A stretch of 64,000 bases of DNA from Ananas comosus. Its lineage: Eukaryota; Streptophyta; Magnoliopsida; Poales; Bromeliaceae. The stretch covers positions 12,311,249 to 12,375,248 of the forward strand of contig NC_033628.1 in the NCBI RefSeq assembly GCF_001540865.1, written 5' to 3'. Below, piece by piece: positions 63,931 to 64,000 of the stretch. The notes under the pieces were generated by a model, which had not been told where the DNA came from, ran no database searches, and saw only the letters and a program-made list of their open reading frames with translations. The translations under genes and the position numbers were made by a program. The stretch's first letter is position 1. Every line of letters starts with the position of its first letter.

Positions 63931-64000
63931 CGCGCATCGCTCGGCGATTACAAGCGCGGCAGTGGAGACTGTGCAGTGGGAGGAGTGGGGAAGTGATCAC

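Overview
The window is a stretch of plant nuclear genome, most likely from a monocot. The reasons are intron-rich genes, GC-rich 5' ends on several genes (the PPR, ERF, VAD1-like and enoyl-CoA hydratase genes), AT-rich intergenic DNA full of small transposons, and plant-only families (AGC VIII kinase, AP2/ERF, PPR, P3A proton ATPase). It does not look like a compact grass gene island. I cannot name the species. Five runs of N show it is a draft assembly, and several odd structures sit exactly at those Ns.

Layout, with exons read by hand from splice sites and reading frame: (1) 1038-4655 +, WRAP73-type WD40 protein, 6 exons. (2) 10523-5677 -, palmitoyl-protein thioesterase, 12 exons, tail-to-tail with gene 1. 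(3) 14029-12161 -, intron-less PLS-class PPR protein with E domains. (4) 22380-14364 -, plasma-membrane H+-ATPase, 21 coding exons plus a probable untranslated first exon carrying a long uORF. (5) About 7 kb of repeats (23.1-30.1 kb) with a LINE end, an inverted duplication and a large fold-back element. (6) 30164-31030 +, single-exon ERF transcription factor interrupted by an N gap. (7) 31-35 kb, SINE remnants and a PIF/Harbinger-type element. (8) 38917-35207 -, D6PK-like AGC kinase, 2 coding exons. (9) 40-48.8 kb, about 9 kb of repeats without a gene. (10) 48848-58840 +, VAD1-like GRAM/VASt membrane protein, 18 exons. (11) 63930-60526 -, mitochondrial enoyl-CoA hydratase, 8 exons. For the eight spliced or single-exon proteins whose joints I traced, all exon phases close and the total lengths are multiples of three.

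The genes do not form a pathway. They are ordinary neighbours with unrelated roles: microtubule/centrosome-type scaffold, lysosomal/vacuolar depalmitoylation, organelle RNA processing, proton pumping, ethylene/defence transcription, auxin-transport-type kinase signalling, ER-contact-site/cell-death control, and mitochondrial acyl-CoA metabolism.

The most interesting signal lies in the repeats. A tRNA-like SINE family (four copies) and a LINE (two 5'-truncated copies, one with a coding remnant and a target-site duplication) share the same 3' tail. That is the layout expected when a SINE is copied by its partner LINE's enzyme. No new defence-like or multi-gene system was found.
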